From positions 620,001 through 684,000 of the forward strand of contig NZ_CP067102.1 of NCBI RefSeq assembly GCF_016616885.1: DNA of 64,000 bases. Direction: 5' to 3'. The notes below the pieces were generated by a model. It saw nothing but the letters and a program-made list of their open reading frames with translations. It was not told the origin of the DNA and made no database searches. Positions 8,393 to 17,904 of this stretch are shown in pieces. The stretch is from Bradyrhizobium diazoefficiens (GTDB lineage: Bacteria; Pseudomonadota; Alphaproteobacteria; Rhizobiales; Xanthobacteraceae). The number at the start of each line of letters is the position of its first letter. Position 1 is the first letter of the stretch. Made by a program: the position numbers and the translations under genes.

Positions 8393-9508
8393 TCACTGCA
8401 GCTTCAAAAACTCCACCCAGTTCGGCTTCTTGCCGGTGGCGTAGGATTTCAGCTTGCTGAGCGCACCGCTGGTCTGGTCGATGGCGTAGACCGTCATGCC
8501 GTCGGACAGCTCGCCGACCGCGGCGAGGTAGCGGCCGGTCGGATCGATGTTGAAGCCGCGCGGCTGCTTCTCGGTCGGCACGCTGCCGACTGTGGTCAGC
8601 TTGCCGCTGGTCGCATCGACCTTGTAGGCGGTGAGCGTGTTGGTGGTGCGCTCGGAGGCGTAGAGGAAGCGGCCATCCGGGGTAATGTGGATGTCGGCGG
8701 CCCAAGGTTTGCCGTTGAAGCCTTCCGGCAGCGCGGTGGTGCGCTGGATCTCGCCCCAGGCCCCGCTCTTGGCTTCATAGCTGTACGCCGCGACGTCGCC
8801 GTTCAGCTCGTGGATGAGATAGACGAACTTGCCGTTGGGATGGAACACGAAGTGCCGCGGCCCGGATTTCTCCGGCGTCTTGATCGAAGGCGGATCGCTC
8901 GGCGTCAGCGTGGCGGCGGCGGCGTCGAACGCAAAGCTCAGCACCTGGTCGGAGCCGAGATTGGTCGCGAAGACAAAACGGTTGTCGGGTGAGGGCAGGA
9001 AGGCGTGTGCGTTCAGCCCGGTCGGGATCACCTGCTTCGGCTCGGCGACGACGCCGTTGGCTTGAAGCGGATTCAGCGCGACCTTGTTGCCGCCATAGGA
9101 GGCGCTGAACAGCACCTTGCCGCCGCGGTCGATAGCGATGTTGGCCATGCTGTCGGCGAGCGGTCCGTTGCCGATATGGCTGAGGAGGCCGGTCTTGGGG
9201 TCGATCGCAAAGCTCACCGCGAGGAACGGCTGCGAGCGGACGCCTGCGATCAGCACGCGATGATCGGGCGTGATCGCGAGTGGCGTCGAGGCGCCGGCCT
9301 TTTCGACGCCGGTGAACGCGGCGGTCTGCACCGGCATCATCTCGCCGCTTTCGGCGATCTTGAACACGCTGATGTCGTTGGAGTCGGCATTGCCGACATA
9401 GGCGAAGGTTTCGGCCATGCCGGCACGGACTCCGGAAACGAGGGCAAGACAGGTGAAGAGGGTGGCGGCAATCGCAGCGCGGGATGCGGTGCGTGTCGGT
9501 CTGATCAT
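8393..9508 (-). CDS. Secreted beta-propeller protein, lactonase (YncE/Pgl-like) family
   Basis: Signal peptide (AAIAATLFTCLALVSG, then AGMA), followed by a seven-bladed propeller with repeated blade strands such as TFAYVGNADSNDISVFKI, HAFLPSPDNRFVFATNLGSD, RHFVFHPNGKFVYLIHELN and DIHITPDGRFLYASERTTN. The family contains cytosolic 6-phosphogluconolactonases; the export signal and lack of pathway neighbours make that role unlikely here. AGGAGGACGCCC before the ATG at 9508 sets the start and excludes a longer reading from 9676. Confidence 0.8.
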   Translation of the reverse strand: MIRPTRTASRAAIAATLFTCLALVSGVRAGMAETFAYVGNADSNDISVFKIAESGEMMPVQTAAFTGVEKAGASTPLAITPDHRVLIAGVRSQPFLAVSFAIDPKTGLLSHIGNGPLADSMANIAIDRGGKVLFSASYGGNKVALNPLQANGVVAEPKQVIPTGLNAHAFLPSPDNRFVFATNLGSDQVLSFAFDAAAATLTPSDPPSIKTPEKSGPRHFVFHPNGKFVYLIHELNGDVAAYSYEAKSGAWGEIQRTTALPEGFNGKPWAADIHITPDGRFLYASERTTNTLTAYKVDATSGKLTTVGSVPTEKQPRGFNIDPTGRYLAAVGELSDGMTVYAIDQTSGALSKLKSYATGKKPNWVEFLKLQ

Positions 9509-9685
9509 GGGCGTCCTCCTGCCGGTATGGCGTTGTCGTTTTGCGCCAGAGGATAGCCGCTCGTGTTCCGTTGCACCAAATTCCAATGGGGATTGATTGA
9601 TACCGAAATTGTATCGATTGGACCAAAGCGTTTTCGAGCGAAGGGGATGCCGGTTCGCGTCAAGAAAACGCGTCAAAACAAGAAT

Positions 9686-9823
9686 CTACCTCACCGACGC
9701 CGTCAGGTCGCGCGAGGGCAGATGCGGGCCGGCCGGATGGTCGGGCGGACCAAGCACGGTCCACACGGCGACGGCCAGCAAAGCCGAGGTCAGGATGGTC
9801 CAGGCGACCAGTTGTTTGCGCAT
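9686..9823 (-). CDS. Possible small membrane protein, 45 aa
   Basis: MRKQLVAWTILTSALLAVAV begins a single predicted transmembrane helix with a positively charged start, then a Pro/His-rich tail (GPPDHPAGPHLPSRDL). Only a weak GGA-type ribosome site precedes the ATG at 9823. The composition fits a real small membrane protein, but no family is recognised. It lies upstream of, and on the same strand as, the beta-propeller gene. Confidence 0.35.
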   Translation of the reverse strand: MRKQLVAWTILTSALLAVAVWTVLGPPDHPAGPHLPSRDLTASVR

Positions 9824-10089
9824 CAGGCCAGATCCGTCCGCCGAAGGTTCGGCCATCGTGCACTGCAAACGGCGACGACCCTATGAACTCGTTCACAGGG
9901 ACCTTCGGTATGGCAATGTCGTGGCAAAGCGCCACACTGGTTAAACCGATCGCAAGGTCTCGCTGACAAACTCAGGAGACGTTTGCACTTTGCCTGCTCA
10001 AGCCGCAGGCACCCGGGCCGCATGATCGCGTGGGAACGGCAGCCGCGGCCCGCCGTTACCTCGGTCTCGCGGGCGGAGGACGCCGAAAA
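9824..10089. other. Intergenic, nothing recognised
   Basis: Separates two small putative membrane-protein genes on opposite strands. I see no hairpin, RNA gene or convincing ORF; readings starting at 9983 or 10022 join the small gene at 10133 but lack a ribosome site and look non-coding in their first part. Confidence 0.3.
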
Positions 10090-10132
10090 CCGAGGCTGGC
10101 AGAACGGAGGCTGGCAAAACGGAGGCTGGAAA
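10090..10132 (+). repeat. Tandem 15-bp repeat containing GGAGG
   Basis: Nearly three units of CGGAGGCTGGCAAAA (10090-10104 with changes, 10105-10119, 10120-10132 partial). The last GGAGG is 7 nt before a GTG at 10133, so the repeat multiplies a ribosome-binding site. If translated from farther upstream it would encode RGWQNGGWQNGGW. Confidence 0.6.
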
Positions 10133-10255
10133 GTGTTTTGGATTTATTGGGACACCGCCTGGTCGCTCATCATCAGCGGCATCATGTTCACCACCATCGT
10201 CACCCATCCGGACGCCGAGTTCGTCGAGATCCAGGCCGCTAGACGGGCGAAATGA
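10133..10255 (+). CDS. Small membrane protein, 40 aa
   Basis: Starting from GTG at 10133 the product is MFWIYWDTAWSLIISGIMFT plus IVTHPDAEFVEIQAARRAK: one short transmembrane helix and a charged tail. GGAGG 7 nt upstream supports this start. Longer in-frame readings from 9983 or 10022 are possible and would include the Gly-Trp repeat. No family is recognised. It lies 153 nt upstream of the chemoreceptor on the same strand, but nothing ties the two functionally. Confidence 0.45.
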   Translation: MFWIYWDTAWSLIISGIMFTTIVTHPDAEFVEIQAARRAK

Positions 10256-10408
10256 GCCGCGCGACCTGAGGTAGCTAAACCTCCCCAGCTCCAAATTGGG
10301 CCTGGTTCGCGTGTGCCCGCGGGCGTGGGCGCATGTGGTGAACCAAATCTTAGGGGCGGGCCGGTAGTTTTCTGCATCTTTTTCTGATTCAGAGATCCGG
10401 CGCTCCCT

Positions 10409-12508
10409 ATGGCATTGTTCGGCAATCCCTCCATTCGTTCGGTTCTCGGCGCCATCATCGGCGTCCTCGGCCTGTTCCTGGTCGGGCAGCTCTCGACCGG
10501 GCTGTTTGGCGCCATCGAGCGCAACAGCGCCGCGCAGAAGGTCGAGCGCTTCGCCAGCACCGACCAGCAGCTGTTTGCGACCTTGCTCGGCTTCCGGCTC
10601 GAGCGCGGCACCTTCCTCTCGGCGCTGGTCGCGGACGCCCCGGCCAACGCCAATGCCGACGACCGCATCGCCACCAACAGGGGATTGTCGGAAGCCGCTT
10701 ACAAGAACGTGCTCGAACGTCTCGCGGGCGTGAGCGACACCCGTCTGGCCGCCGCCACCAGCAAGTTGGTCGCGATCCACGATGCGCTCGTGCCGATGCG
10801 GTCCAAGGCGGAAAGTGCCATCCATCAAGCCAAGGCGCAGCGTGACCCCAAGGTCGGCGACGAATTCCGCAAGGCCGCGCAGGATTATCTCGACGCCATC
10901 CTGGCGCTGACCGGTGAGCTCGAGAACGCGCTCAAGCTCACCGACCCCGTGGTCGATCATGTCCTCGGCGTGAAGCAATCGGCCTGGTCCGCGCGCAATT
11001 TCGGTGGTCTGGTCGCCATCCGTCTCGAAGCCGCGGCTGCAGCGGGCAAGCCCTGGAGCGCCGCCGACATGGTCGGCGCTGCCGAAGATACCGGCCGTTC
11101 CAAGCAGGCCTGGAGCCAGGTGCTGGATGTCGCCGGCCGTCCTGATGCGCCGGCAAGTCTCACCGACGTGATCGCGCGCTCGAAGCAGGGCGAGGCCGCC
11201 GCCATGACCGAGCGCCAGCAGGGCTTCATCAAGGCGCTGAGCAACAACCAGACCATCGACATCAAGGTCGAGGATCTCTCCAAGCTCAACACCGCGATCC
11301 TCAACTACAGCGTCGAGGCCGGCCAGGTCGCGCTGGCCGAAATGGTCTCCCGTGCCGGTCGGCAGATGACGGCGGCGACATGGAGCCTCGCGCTCCACGG
11401 CGGGATGATGCTGGTCGCGCTCGCCATTACATTGTTCGGCTTCATCCTGGTGAACCGCCGCGTCAGCGCGCCGATCCGCAAGCTGACGCAGGCGATGCGA
11501 TCGCTTGCCGAGCGCAACTATGCGATCGAGCTCGCGGGCATCGAGCGCGGCGACGAGATCGGGGAAATGTCGCGTGCGGTGTCCGTGTTCAGGGAGAACA
11601 TGATCACGGGCGATCGCCTCGCCGAGGAGCAGTCGGCGGAGCAGGGCCGGAAAGAGCGGCGCCAGCTTGCCGTCGATGGCCTTATCGAACAGTTCGAGAA
11701 GACCGTCACGGAATCGCTGCACACGTTGGCCTCGGCTTCCGGCGAGCTCAACGCTACCGCGCAGTCGATGTCGTCGACCGCCGAGCAGGGCTCGTCCAAG
11801 GCGGCTTCGGTCGCGAGCTTGTCCGGCGATGCCTCCTCCAATGTGCAGACGGTTGCGGCGGCCACGGAAGAGCTCTCGGCCTCGATCAGCGAGATCAGCC
11901 GTCAGGTCGCGGAATCCTCCAGCATTGCGGGTGCCGCCGCCGGCGAAGCCGACCGCACCAACGCCGAGGTGCAGGCGCTGGCTGATGCCGCCCAGCGCAT
12001 CGGCGACGTCGTCGCGCTCATCACCGGCATTGCCGAGCAGACCAATCTGCTCGCGCTCAACGCCACCATCGAGGCGGCGCGCGCGGGCGAAGCCGGCCGT
12101 GGCTTTGCGGTGGTCGCTTCCGAAGTGAAGAACCTCGCCACGCAGACCGCGAAGGCGACCGAAGAAATCACCGGTCAGGTCGCCGCGATCCAGGGCGCGA
12201 CCAAGTCGTCGGTGACCGCAATCCAGTCGATCGGCACCACCATCCAGCGCGTCAACGAGATCGCGGCGGCGATCGCGGCCGCCGTCGAGGAGCAGGGCGC
12301 CGCAACGCGCGAGATCGCGCGCAACGTGCAGCAGGCCTCGCAAGGCACCAACGAAGTCTCGCGGCACATTTCGGGCGTGTCGCAGGCTGCAGGTCAGACC
12401 GGTGCAGCCGCCGGTGAAGTGCTGGATTCCGCCAAGATGCTGGCGCGCCTGTCGGACGATCTCAAGCGCGACGTCGACCGCTTCGTGGGCGATCTCAGGG
12501 CGGCGTGA
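10409..12508 (+). CDS. Methyl-accepting chemotaxis protein (transmembrane)
   Basis: Chemoreceptor of 699 residues: TM1 at about 10-32 ([17 protein letters not shown]), a helical periplasmic sensor of about 290 residues, TM2 at about 330-350 ([18 protein letters not shown]), HAMP ([28 protein letters not shown]), then the signalling coiled coil. The CheA/CheW-binding hairpin tip is intact ([35 protein letters not shown]). The sensor does not resemble those of the two receptors at 56436 and 58614. No CheB/CheR-tethering pentapeptide is visible at the C-terminus (FVGDLRAA). Ligand unknown. A REPIN-like repeat follows. Confidence 0.93.
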   Translation: MALFGNPSIRSVLGAIIGVLGLFLVGQLSTGLFGAIERNSAAQKVERFASTDQQLFATLLGFRLERGTFLSALVADAPANANADDRIATNRGLSEAAYKNVLERLAGVSDTRLAAATSKLVAIHDALVPMRSKAESAIHQAKAQRDPKVGDEFRKAAQDYLDAILALTGELENALKLTDPVVDHVLGVKQSAWSARNFGGLVAIRLEAAAAAGKPWSAADMVGAAEDTGRSKQAWSQVLDVAGRPDAPASLTDVIARSKQGEAAAMTERQQGFIKALSNNQTIDIKVEDLSKLNTAILNYSVEAGQVALAEMVSRAGRQMTAATWSLALHGGMMLVALAITLFGFILVNRRVSAPIRKLTQAMRSLAERNYAIELAGIERGDEIGEMSRAVSVFRENMITGDRLAEEQSAEQGRKERRQLAVDGLIEQFEKTVTESLHTLASASGELNATAQSMSSTAEQGSSKAASVASLSGDASSNVQTVAAATEELSASISEISRQVAESSSIAGAAAGEADRTNAEVQALADAAQRIGDVVALITGIAEQTNLLALNATIEAARAGEAGRGFAVVASEVKNLATQTAKATEEITGQVAAIQGATKSSVTAIQSIGTTIQRVNEIAAAIAAAVEEQGAATREIARNVQQASQGTNEVSRHISGVSQAAGQTGAAAGEVLDSAKMLARLSDDLKRDVDRFVGDLRAA

Positions 12509-12515
12509 TTGAAGT

Positions 12516-12660
12516 CGGTAGGTTGGGTTAGCCCCGCGAATTGCGCGAAGCGCGATTCGCTAGGCGTAACCCACCGCTGGCTCTATCCGCAGAAACAGAA
12601 GTGGTGGGTTACGCCCCGTGGACTGCGCTGCGCGCGCCACGGTGCTAACCCACCCTACGA
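12516..12660. repeat. REPIN-like repeat of GGGTGGGTTAGC type, copy B
   Basis: Left arm TCGGTAGGTTGGGTTAGC and right arm GCTAACCCACCCTACGA (12644-12660), with inner GCGTAACCCACC and GGTGGGTTACGC arms. The central ATCCGCAGAAAC matches copy A (7196-7288) with one change. The outer hairpin loops are longer than in copy A (about 20 bp of extra palindromic sequence such as GAATTGCGCGAAGCGCGATTC). Located directly after the chemoreceptor stop. Confidence 0.75.
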
Positions 12661-12793
12661 AGCTGACGAAACCACTGCAGCATCGCGGGCTTTGATGTGG
12701 ACATGCCAAGCCGCCGCCGTTCGATCCGGACGTCGCGTCGCGGCGACGTCCGGGAGCGATTCAAAGCGGCGTGGGTTCGGACTGCCGTTACTG

Positions 12794-13675
12794 TCAGACC
12801 GGCTTCGCGGCACTCGCCGCGATCCGGGTCGCGAAGCTACGGTAGGAGTGCAGCGGACGTCCCAGCATCTTGGTCAGACGCGCAACGTCGCCATCCTCAG
12901 GGATCATTCCGTCGCTGACAAAACGCTCGACCATGAGCCGCATTTCGTAGGCCATCCACTTCGGCATGAAACCCGCGAGATTCTGCTCGAAGCCGGTGGG
13001 ATCATCGCCGCCATAGGCGATCGGGCGACCCAGGACGTCCGACCAGATCGCGGCCACGTCCGGACCGGTCAGCGTGTCGGGGCCGACCAGATTGATGGTT
13101 TCGATCGGCAGCTTGCCCGGAGCCTGCTCCCGCCGGATCAACTCGATCGCCGCGATCTCGGCGATGTCGAGGGTATCGACCATGGCGACACCCTTGCTGC
13201 CGATAGGCATCGGGTAGACGCCGTGGTTGAGGATGACCTCCTTGATCGTGAGATCATTGTCGATGAAGTAGGACGGACGCAGGATCGTGGCGTTGAAGCC
13301 CATCTGTTCGATCATCCGCTCGGCGCCGAACTTCACCGCGAAGTGCGGCACGTTCACGAAGCGATCGGCGTTGATCACCGAGAGATAGACGACCCGATCG
13401 ACGCCCGACTCGCGCGCGATGTTCAAGGTAATGAGCGCCTGGGTGAATTCCTCGCCCGTCACCGCATTGAGCAGGAACAGCGTGTTGACGCCGCTGAACG
13501 CGGCGCGCAGCGAGTCGATATCGAGCAGGTCGCCTTTCGCGACCTTCACACCGCTTTGGAAATCCGCCTTTGCGGGATCGCGGGACAGCACGCGTACGTC
13601 GGCGCCGCGCTTGACGAGCTGCTGGACGACGTGGCGGCCGACACGGCCGGTGGCGCCGGTAACGAGGATAGTCAT
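12794..13675 (-). CDS. NmrA-like NAD(P)-binding oxidoreductase
   Basis: Atypical short-chain dehydrogenase, 293 residues. The N-terminal Rossmann motif is MTILVTGATGRVGRHVVQQL, followed by RVLSRDP, which suggests NADP binding. The body matches the NmrA/HSCARG class (VNTLFLLNAV, ARESGVDRVVYLSVINAD, ATILRPSYFIDN). The catalytic YxxxK of classical SDRs is not evident, so it may be a redox sensor or a quinone/flavin-type reductase. It is divergent from a LysR gene 104 nt away and is the probable target of that regulator. Confidence 0.82.
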   Translation of the reverse strand: MTILVTGATGRVGRHVVQQLVKRGADVRVLSRDPAKADFQSGVKVAKGDLLDIDSLRAAFSGVNTLFLLNAVTGEEFTQALITLNIARESGVDRVVYLSVINADRFVNVPHFAVKFGAERMIEQMGFNATILRPSYFIDNDLTIKEVILNHGVYPMPIGSKGVAMVDTLDIAEIAAIELIRREQAPGKLPIETINLVGPDTLTGPDVAAIWSDVLGRPIAYGGDDPTGFEQNLAGFMPKWMAYEMRLMVERFVSDGMIPEDGDVARLTKMLGRPLHSYRSFATRIAASAAKPV

Positions 13676-13752
13676 GGGGTCACTCCTGTTTGGGGGTTAA
13701 GAGACACCCCGCAAAATAGTGATCCATATTCGAGCCGATAGGCGGTATATCT

Positions 13753-13765
13753 AGACATACTGTCT
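13753..13765. promoter_or_regulatory. Inverted repeat AGACA-TAC-TGTCT, candidate LysR operator
   Basis: A perfect 5-3-5 inverted repeat in the 104-nt space between the divergent NmrA and LysR genes, 15 nt before the LysR start codon. Position and symmetry suit autorepression and divergent control by the LysR protein; no binding data. Confidence 0.45.
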
Positions 13766-13779
13766 TGCTGGTGGAACGA

Positions 13780-14670
13780 ATGGACCTGCTTGCTCTCGCC
13801 GATTTCAATCTGGTTGCCCGTCACGGCGGTTTTGGACGGGCCGCCCGGGCCACCGGCCGCCCCAAAGCGACGCTGTCCCGCCGGGTCGCTGACCTGGAGA
13901 GCAGCCTCGAACTGCGCCTGTTCGAGCGGGGGACGCGCATGCTGAAGCTCACCCAGGAAGGGAGGGCGCTGTATGAGCGGACGGGGACGTTGCTCGCCGA
14001 GCTCGAGGAGGCCGCAGCCGCAATCACTTCTGGCGGCGACAGGCCGCGCGGCAGGCTGCGGATCAGCGCTCCGCTCCTGTTCTCGCAAACCGCGATGGGA
14101 AAGCTGGCCGCAAAATTCGCGCTGAAATATCCGGAGGTCCGGCTCGAGGTCACGACGGAAGATCGTGCCGTCGACATGATCGAGGAAGGCTATGACCTGG
14201 TGATCCGCGTCAATCCGGATCCGGACGAAAGTCTGGTCGGACGAATCTTTCTGCGCGATCGGCTGGTGGTCGTGGCGAGCCCGAGCCTGGGTCGTCCTAC
14301 CGGCGATCGTGCCGTTTCAGCCGTGGTGCGCGAGACGGGTGATCCGACGACCAGCTGGGATGTGGTCGCGCCGGGTGGAAACCTGCGGATCACGGCCGAA
14401 CCAGTGCTTTGCCTATCATCGCTGATCATGGTCCGCGATGCGGTCCGAGCCGGCGTCGGCGCCGCTCGGCTTCCGGTGTCGCTCGTGATTCACGACCTGG
14501 CGGCCGGCAAGCTCGTGCACTGGGGTGATGTCGATGGACCCGAGATCGCTCTCTGGACGCTCTATCCATCCCGCCGGCTGCTGAGTGCGCGCGTATCCGC
14601 CTTCCTCGACTGTCTCAAGGAGGCGTTTCCCTCCGGAACACCCGAAGAGCTTGCCGCCTTCATCGACTGA
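13780..14670 (+). CDS. LysR-family transcriptional regulator
   Basis: Residues 1-60 form the winged helix (DLLALADFNLVARHGGFGRA, RATGRPKATLSRRVADLE), then a periplasmic-binding-protein-like effector domain (RLRISAPLLFSQTAMGKL, DLVIRVNPDPDESLVGR). The start at 13780 follows a GGTGGA box; an in-frame ATG at 13765 overlaps the candidate operator. In this architecture the LysR protein usually controls the divergent gene, here the NmrA-like oxidoreductase. Inducer unknown. Confidence 0.88.
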   Translation: MDLLALADFNLVARHGGFGRAARATGRPKATLSRRVADLESSLELRLFERGTRMLKLTQEGRALYERTGTLLAELEEAAAAITSGGDRPRGRLRISAPLLFSQTAMGKLAAKFALKYPEVRLEVTTEDRAVDMIEEGYDLVIRVNPDPDESLVGRIFLRDRLVVVASPSLGRPTGDRAVSAVVRETGDPTTSWDVVAPGGNLRITAEPVLCLSSLIMVRDAVRAGVGAARLPVSLVIHDLAAGKLVHWGDVDGPEIALWTLYPSRRLLSARVSAFLDCLKEAFPSGTPEELAAFID

Positions 14671-14689
14671 GCCCAGGAGATCGTCGCAC

Positions 14690-14950
14690 CTATTGCAGAA
14701 CCTTTGGCATGACGACGACGACATCGACCTGTCGCTTCAGCACACGCGATGCGACGGCGGCGATATAGATCGAATAGCCGTCCTCGATGTCGGAGGCGAT
14801 CTCCTCGTCCTTGGCGAAGGCGTAGAGCATGGTGCCGTCGAGCTTGTCGAAACGGATGCCCGCAAAGAGGCGATCGAACGTCTCGGCGCCGACGGCACCT
14901 GCCATCAGCGCCTGGATCGCCTGGTCCTGAATGAGTGAGAGCTTCATCAT
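14690..14950 (-). CDS. Small hypothetical protein, 86 aa
   Basis: MMKLSLIQDQAIQALMAGAV starts a compact, apparently cytoplasmic protein containing DRLFAGIRFDKLDGTMLYAF and SDIEDGYSIYIAAVASRVLK. A balanced amino-acid content and ordered helix/strand pattern favour a real gene over a shadow. No family is recognised. A longer reading from 15016 adds a Cys/Ser-rich stretch without coding character. Lies between the LysR and GGDEF-EAL genes. Confidence 0.5.
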   Translation of the reverse strand: MMKLSLIQDQAIQALMAGAVGAETFDRLFAGIRFDKLDGTMLYAFAKDEEIASDIEDGYSIYIAAVASRVLKRQVDVVVVMPKVLQ

Positions 14951-15094
14951 GCCGATGAGATATGGAAACGCCGCGCGAATACAAGGTGCAGAAGTTCGAG
15001 ACGAACGTAACAGCACCTGTCTGAGCGGACGCTGAACGAGCCTCCCGGAATGAGCGCGTTTGGCTGGATGTCCTGATCCGCCTATGCGCGCGGC

Positions 15095-17758
15095 TTACGC
15101 CGCGGCCGCCTGCTTCGACAGCAATTGCTTCAGCTTCGCCGCCGGCACCGCCGGGCTGAACAGCCAGCCCTGCATCTGGCTGCATCCGAGCGCTCGCAGC
15201 ACGTCGCGCTGGGCCTCGGTCTCGACGCCTTCCGCCGTCGTCGCCATGTGGCGGGCGGCGGCCATGTGCACCACGGCCTGGACGATCGGCGAGGAATCGT
15301 CGGACTGGCCGATGTCGCTGATGAAGCTGCGGTCGATCTTGATCTTGTCGAAGGGGAAGCGGTGCAGATAGCTCAGCGATGAATAGCCGGTGCCGAAATC
15401 GTCGAGCGCGATGCGCACGCCGAGCTCGCGCAGCTGCTGCAGGATGGTCAGCGCCTCCGCGTCGTCGCGGATCAGCACGGTTTCGGTGATCTCGAGCTCG
15501 AGCCGTCCGGGCGCCAGGCCTGACTCGGCCAGCGCGGCTGCGACCTTCAGCGCCAGCGTCTTGGATCGGAACTGCACCGGCGAGACGTTGACCGCGATGT
15601 GGATGTCGCCGGGCCAGGTGGCGGCCTCGGTGCAGGCCTGCTTCAGCACCCATTCGCCGATCTCGCCGATCAGGCCGGTGTCTTCCGCGACCGGAATGAA
15701 GTCCGCGGGCGAGACCATGCCGCGCTCGGGATGGCGCCAGCGGAGCAGCGCCTCGCAGCCGGTGACGACATTGGCGGACAGATCGACCAGCGGCTGATAG
15801 TGCACCTCGAATTCGCCGCGGGCGAGCGCCTGGCGCAAATCGAGCTCGAGCTGGCGGCGCAGCCTGGCCTTGGCGTCGTATTCGCTCACGAAGATGCGGA
15901 AAGTGCCGCGTCCCTCCGATTTCGCGGCGTACATCGCCAGATCGGCGCGCTTGAGCAGGTCGTCGAGATTGTCGCCATGGTCGGGCGCGATCGCGATGCC
16001 GATGCTGGCATCGGTCGGGATCTCCTGGCCCTTGCAGTCCACCGGCAGGCGCAGCGACGTCAGAATCTGTTCGGCCAGCGTCGCCAGCTCGGCCTGGTCG
16101 CAGGTCCCGGCCTTGATGATCGCGAACTCGTCGCCGCCGAGCCGCGCCACCAGATCATTGCCGCTGACGCAGGCGCGCAGGCGGTTGGCGACCTGGCGCA
16201 GCAACTCGTCGCCGACCTCGTGCCCGAGCGAATCGTTGACGCCCTTGAACTCGTCGACGTCGATATAGAGGATCGCAAAGGGCTTGCCCTGGCTGAGCTC
16301 CGCCACGCGCCGTTCCAGATGCCCGCGCATCAGGACGCGGTTGGGCAGGTCGGTCAGCGCGTCGTAATGCGCCATATGCGCGATGCGCTCGTCGGCGCGG
16401 ATGCGCTCGGTGACGTCGTCATGCGTGGCAAGCCAGCCGCCGGCCGCGCCGGGCTGGTTCTTGATCTCGATCAGGCGGCCGTCGGAGGTCTCGACGATGG
16501 TGCTCTGGATGCGCCCGACGCTGTTCAGGATGTCGTCGCAATAGGAATCGACGTCGCCGTCGAACGAGCCGGTGTCGGCGCGATGCTGGATCACGTCGCG
16601 GAAATAGGCGCCGGGTTTCACCACCGCGGTCGAGAGCTTGTACATGTCGATGTAGCGGCGGTTGCAGACGATGAGCCGCTCGTCCTGGTCGAACATGAGC
16701 AGGCCCTGCGTCATCGTGTTCATCGCGGTGTCGAGCCGCTGCTTCTCGAGCGAGACGCGGTGCGTGACCTGGCGGAAGATCAGGAACAGCGTGAGCACGA
16801 GCAGGCCGATCGACAGCACAGCGACAGTGACGAAGAACTTGGTTTGCGTGCGCCAGGTTGCGAGCGTCGCGTCCAGCGATTTGGTGGCAACCACGACCAG
16901 CGGTTCGCCGGTCAGCATGCGCGAAGAAACGATGCGGTCCTTGCCGTCGATCGGGCTGGTGAGCTCGGTCGTGACGAAGCTGCGCTCGAACACGGCCTTC
17001 TGCTCGGGCGAGCCGGTGCGGTAGTTTTGCCCGATCATGGCGTCGACATGCGGAACGCGCGCCAGCAGCTGGCCGTTCCGGTGGTGCATCGCGATCGAGG
17101 ATTCTTCGCCAAGTCCGGTCGAGGCAAAGAAGGATTCAAGCTGCTCCGGCGTAATGGCCCGCGACACCAGGCCGAGGAATTCGCCATGCGGGCCCGACAC
17201 GCGCCGCGCGAACACGATCGCCGGACCATTGCCGAGCCGGCCGGGCACGACCTCGATCTCCTCCTGCAAGGAAGGATCGTTCTTGAGCCGGTTGAAATAG
17301 AAGCGATCGGACACCGAGATATCGGCGACCGGCCAACGCTTCGACGAGTTGATCAGCACGCCGTTGGAATCGAACACGTTGGCGCCGGCAACGTCGGACC
17401 AGCCGCTGGCCTTGGTGCGCAGCACCTCGTGCATGGCAAGCGTCGCCATCTCGCTGCGGAACACGTCGGCGGAATCGATGCCATGACCTTCGAGTTCCGC
17501 GGTGACGCTCTTCTGGAGTACCGTAAAATCCTCGAACTCGCGGTCGAAATGGCGGGCGAGCAGACGGACAGAGCTTTCCAGGCTGTCGCGGCCGCTCTCG
17601 ATCGCGTTCTGGCGAAAGCGGTCGACGGTGAGCCCGGTGCCGATGGCCATCGCCGCCATCAACACGAAGCCGCCGACGATCAGCCACGTCAACGGCGCGC
17701 CCCGCCATTGGCGAAGCAGCGCGCGCAGTCGCGCGGTCCATCGAATTGATGCGCCCAT
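15095..17758 (-). CDS. Membrane-bound GGDEF-EAL protein (c-di-GMP synthesis/breakdown)
   Basis: 887 residues: TM1 (WLIVGGFVLMAAMAIGTGL, about 25-43), a Cache-like extracytoplasmic sensor (ANVFDSNGVLINSSKRW, RFYFNRLKNDPSLQ), TM2 (FVTVAVLSIGLLVLTLFLIF, about 310-330), a PAS-like segment (MTQGLLMFDQDERLIVCNRR), then GGDEF and EAL. The cyclase signature RLGGDEFAI is intact; the product-inhibition RxxD is absent (SGND). The phosphodiesterase motifs are all kept: CEALLRWRH, NVSPVQF, ELEITET, LDDFGTGYSSL, AEGVET. It may therefore both make and degrade c-di-GMP. GGAGGG lies 4 nt before the ATG. Confidence 0.93.
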   Translation of the reverse strand: MGASIRWTARLRALLRQWRGAPLTWLIVGGFVLMAAMAIGTGLTVDRFRQNAIESGRDSLESSVRLLARHFDREFEDFTVLQKSVTAELEGHGIDSADVFRSEMATLAMHEVLRTKASGWSDVAGANVFDSNGVLINSSKRWPVADISVSDRFYFNRLKNDPSLQEEIEVVPGRLGNGPAIVFARRVSGPHGEFLGLVSRAITPEQLESFFASTGLGEESSIAMHHRNGQLLARVPHVDAMIGQNYRTGSPEQKAVFERSFVTTELTSPIDGKDRIVSSRMLTGEPLVVVATKSLDATLATWRTQTKFFVTVAVLSIGLLVLTLFLIFRQVTHRVSLEKQRLDTAMNTMTQGLLMFDQDERLIVCNRRYIDMYKLSTAVVKPGAYFRDVIQHRADTGSFDGDVDSYCDDILNSVGRIQSTIVETSDGRLIEIKNQPGAAGGWLATHDDVTERIRADERIAHMAHYDALTDLPNRVLMRGHLERRVAELSQGKPFAILYIDVDEFKGVNDSLGHEVGDELLRQVANRLRACVSGNDLVARLGGDEFAIIKAGTCDQAELATLAEQILTSLRLPVDCKGQEIPTDASIGIAIAPDHGDNLDDLLKRADLAMYAAKSEGRGTFRIFVSEYDAKARLRRQLELDLRQALARGEFEVHYQPLVDLSANVVTGCEALLRWRHPERGMVSPADFIPVAEDTGLIGEIGEWVLKQACTEAATWPGDIHIAVNVSPVQFRSKTLALKVAAALAESGLAPGRLELEITETVLIRDDAEALTILQQLRELGVRIALDDFGTGYSSLSYLHRFPFDKIKIDRSFISDIGQSDDSSPIVQAVVHMAAARHMATTAEGVETEAQRDVLRALGCSQMQGWLFSPAVPAAKLKQLLSKQAAAA

Positions 17759-17904
17759 CCAGCCCTCCCGTGGGATGCAAGATGCACCAAAACCGACAAG
17801 ACCCCGTTACCAGCGAGGGTTAGGGAAGTATGAATCGGAACAAAATCAGGGAGTTGGCGCGACACCTGAGGGGCACAAAACCGGATGCGGTTCCGGGAGC
17901 CGTC

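Noticed and set aside
9998..12367. 789-codon open frame on the minus strand
   Set aside because: Antisense to the chemoreceptor; Arg/Asp/Gly-rich with no recognisable domain.
15599..17749. 716-codon open frame on the plus strand
   Set aside because: Antisense to the GGDEF-EAL gene, whose motifs are intact.
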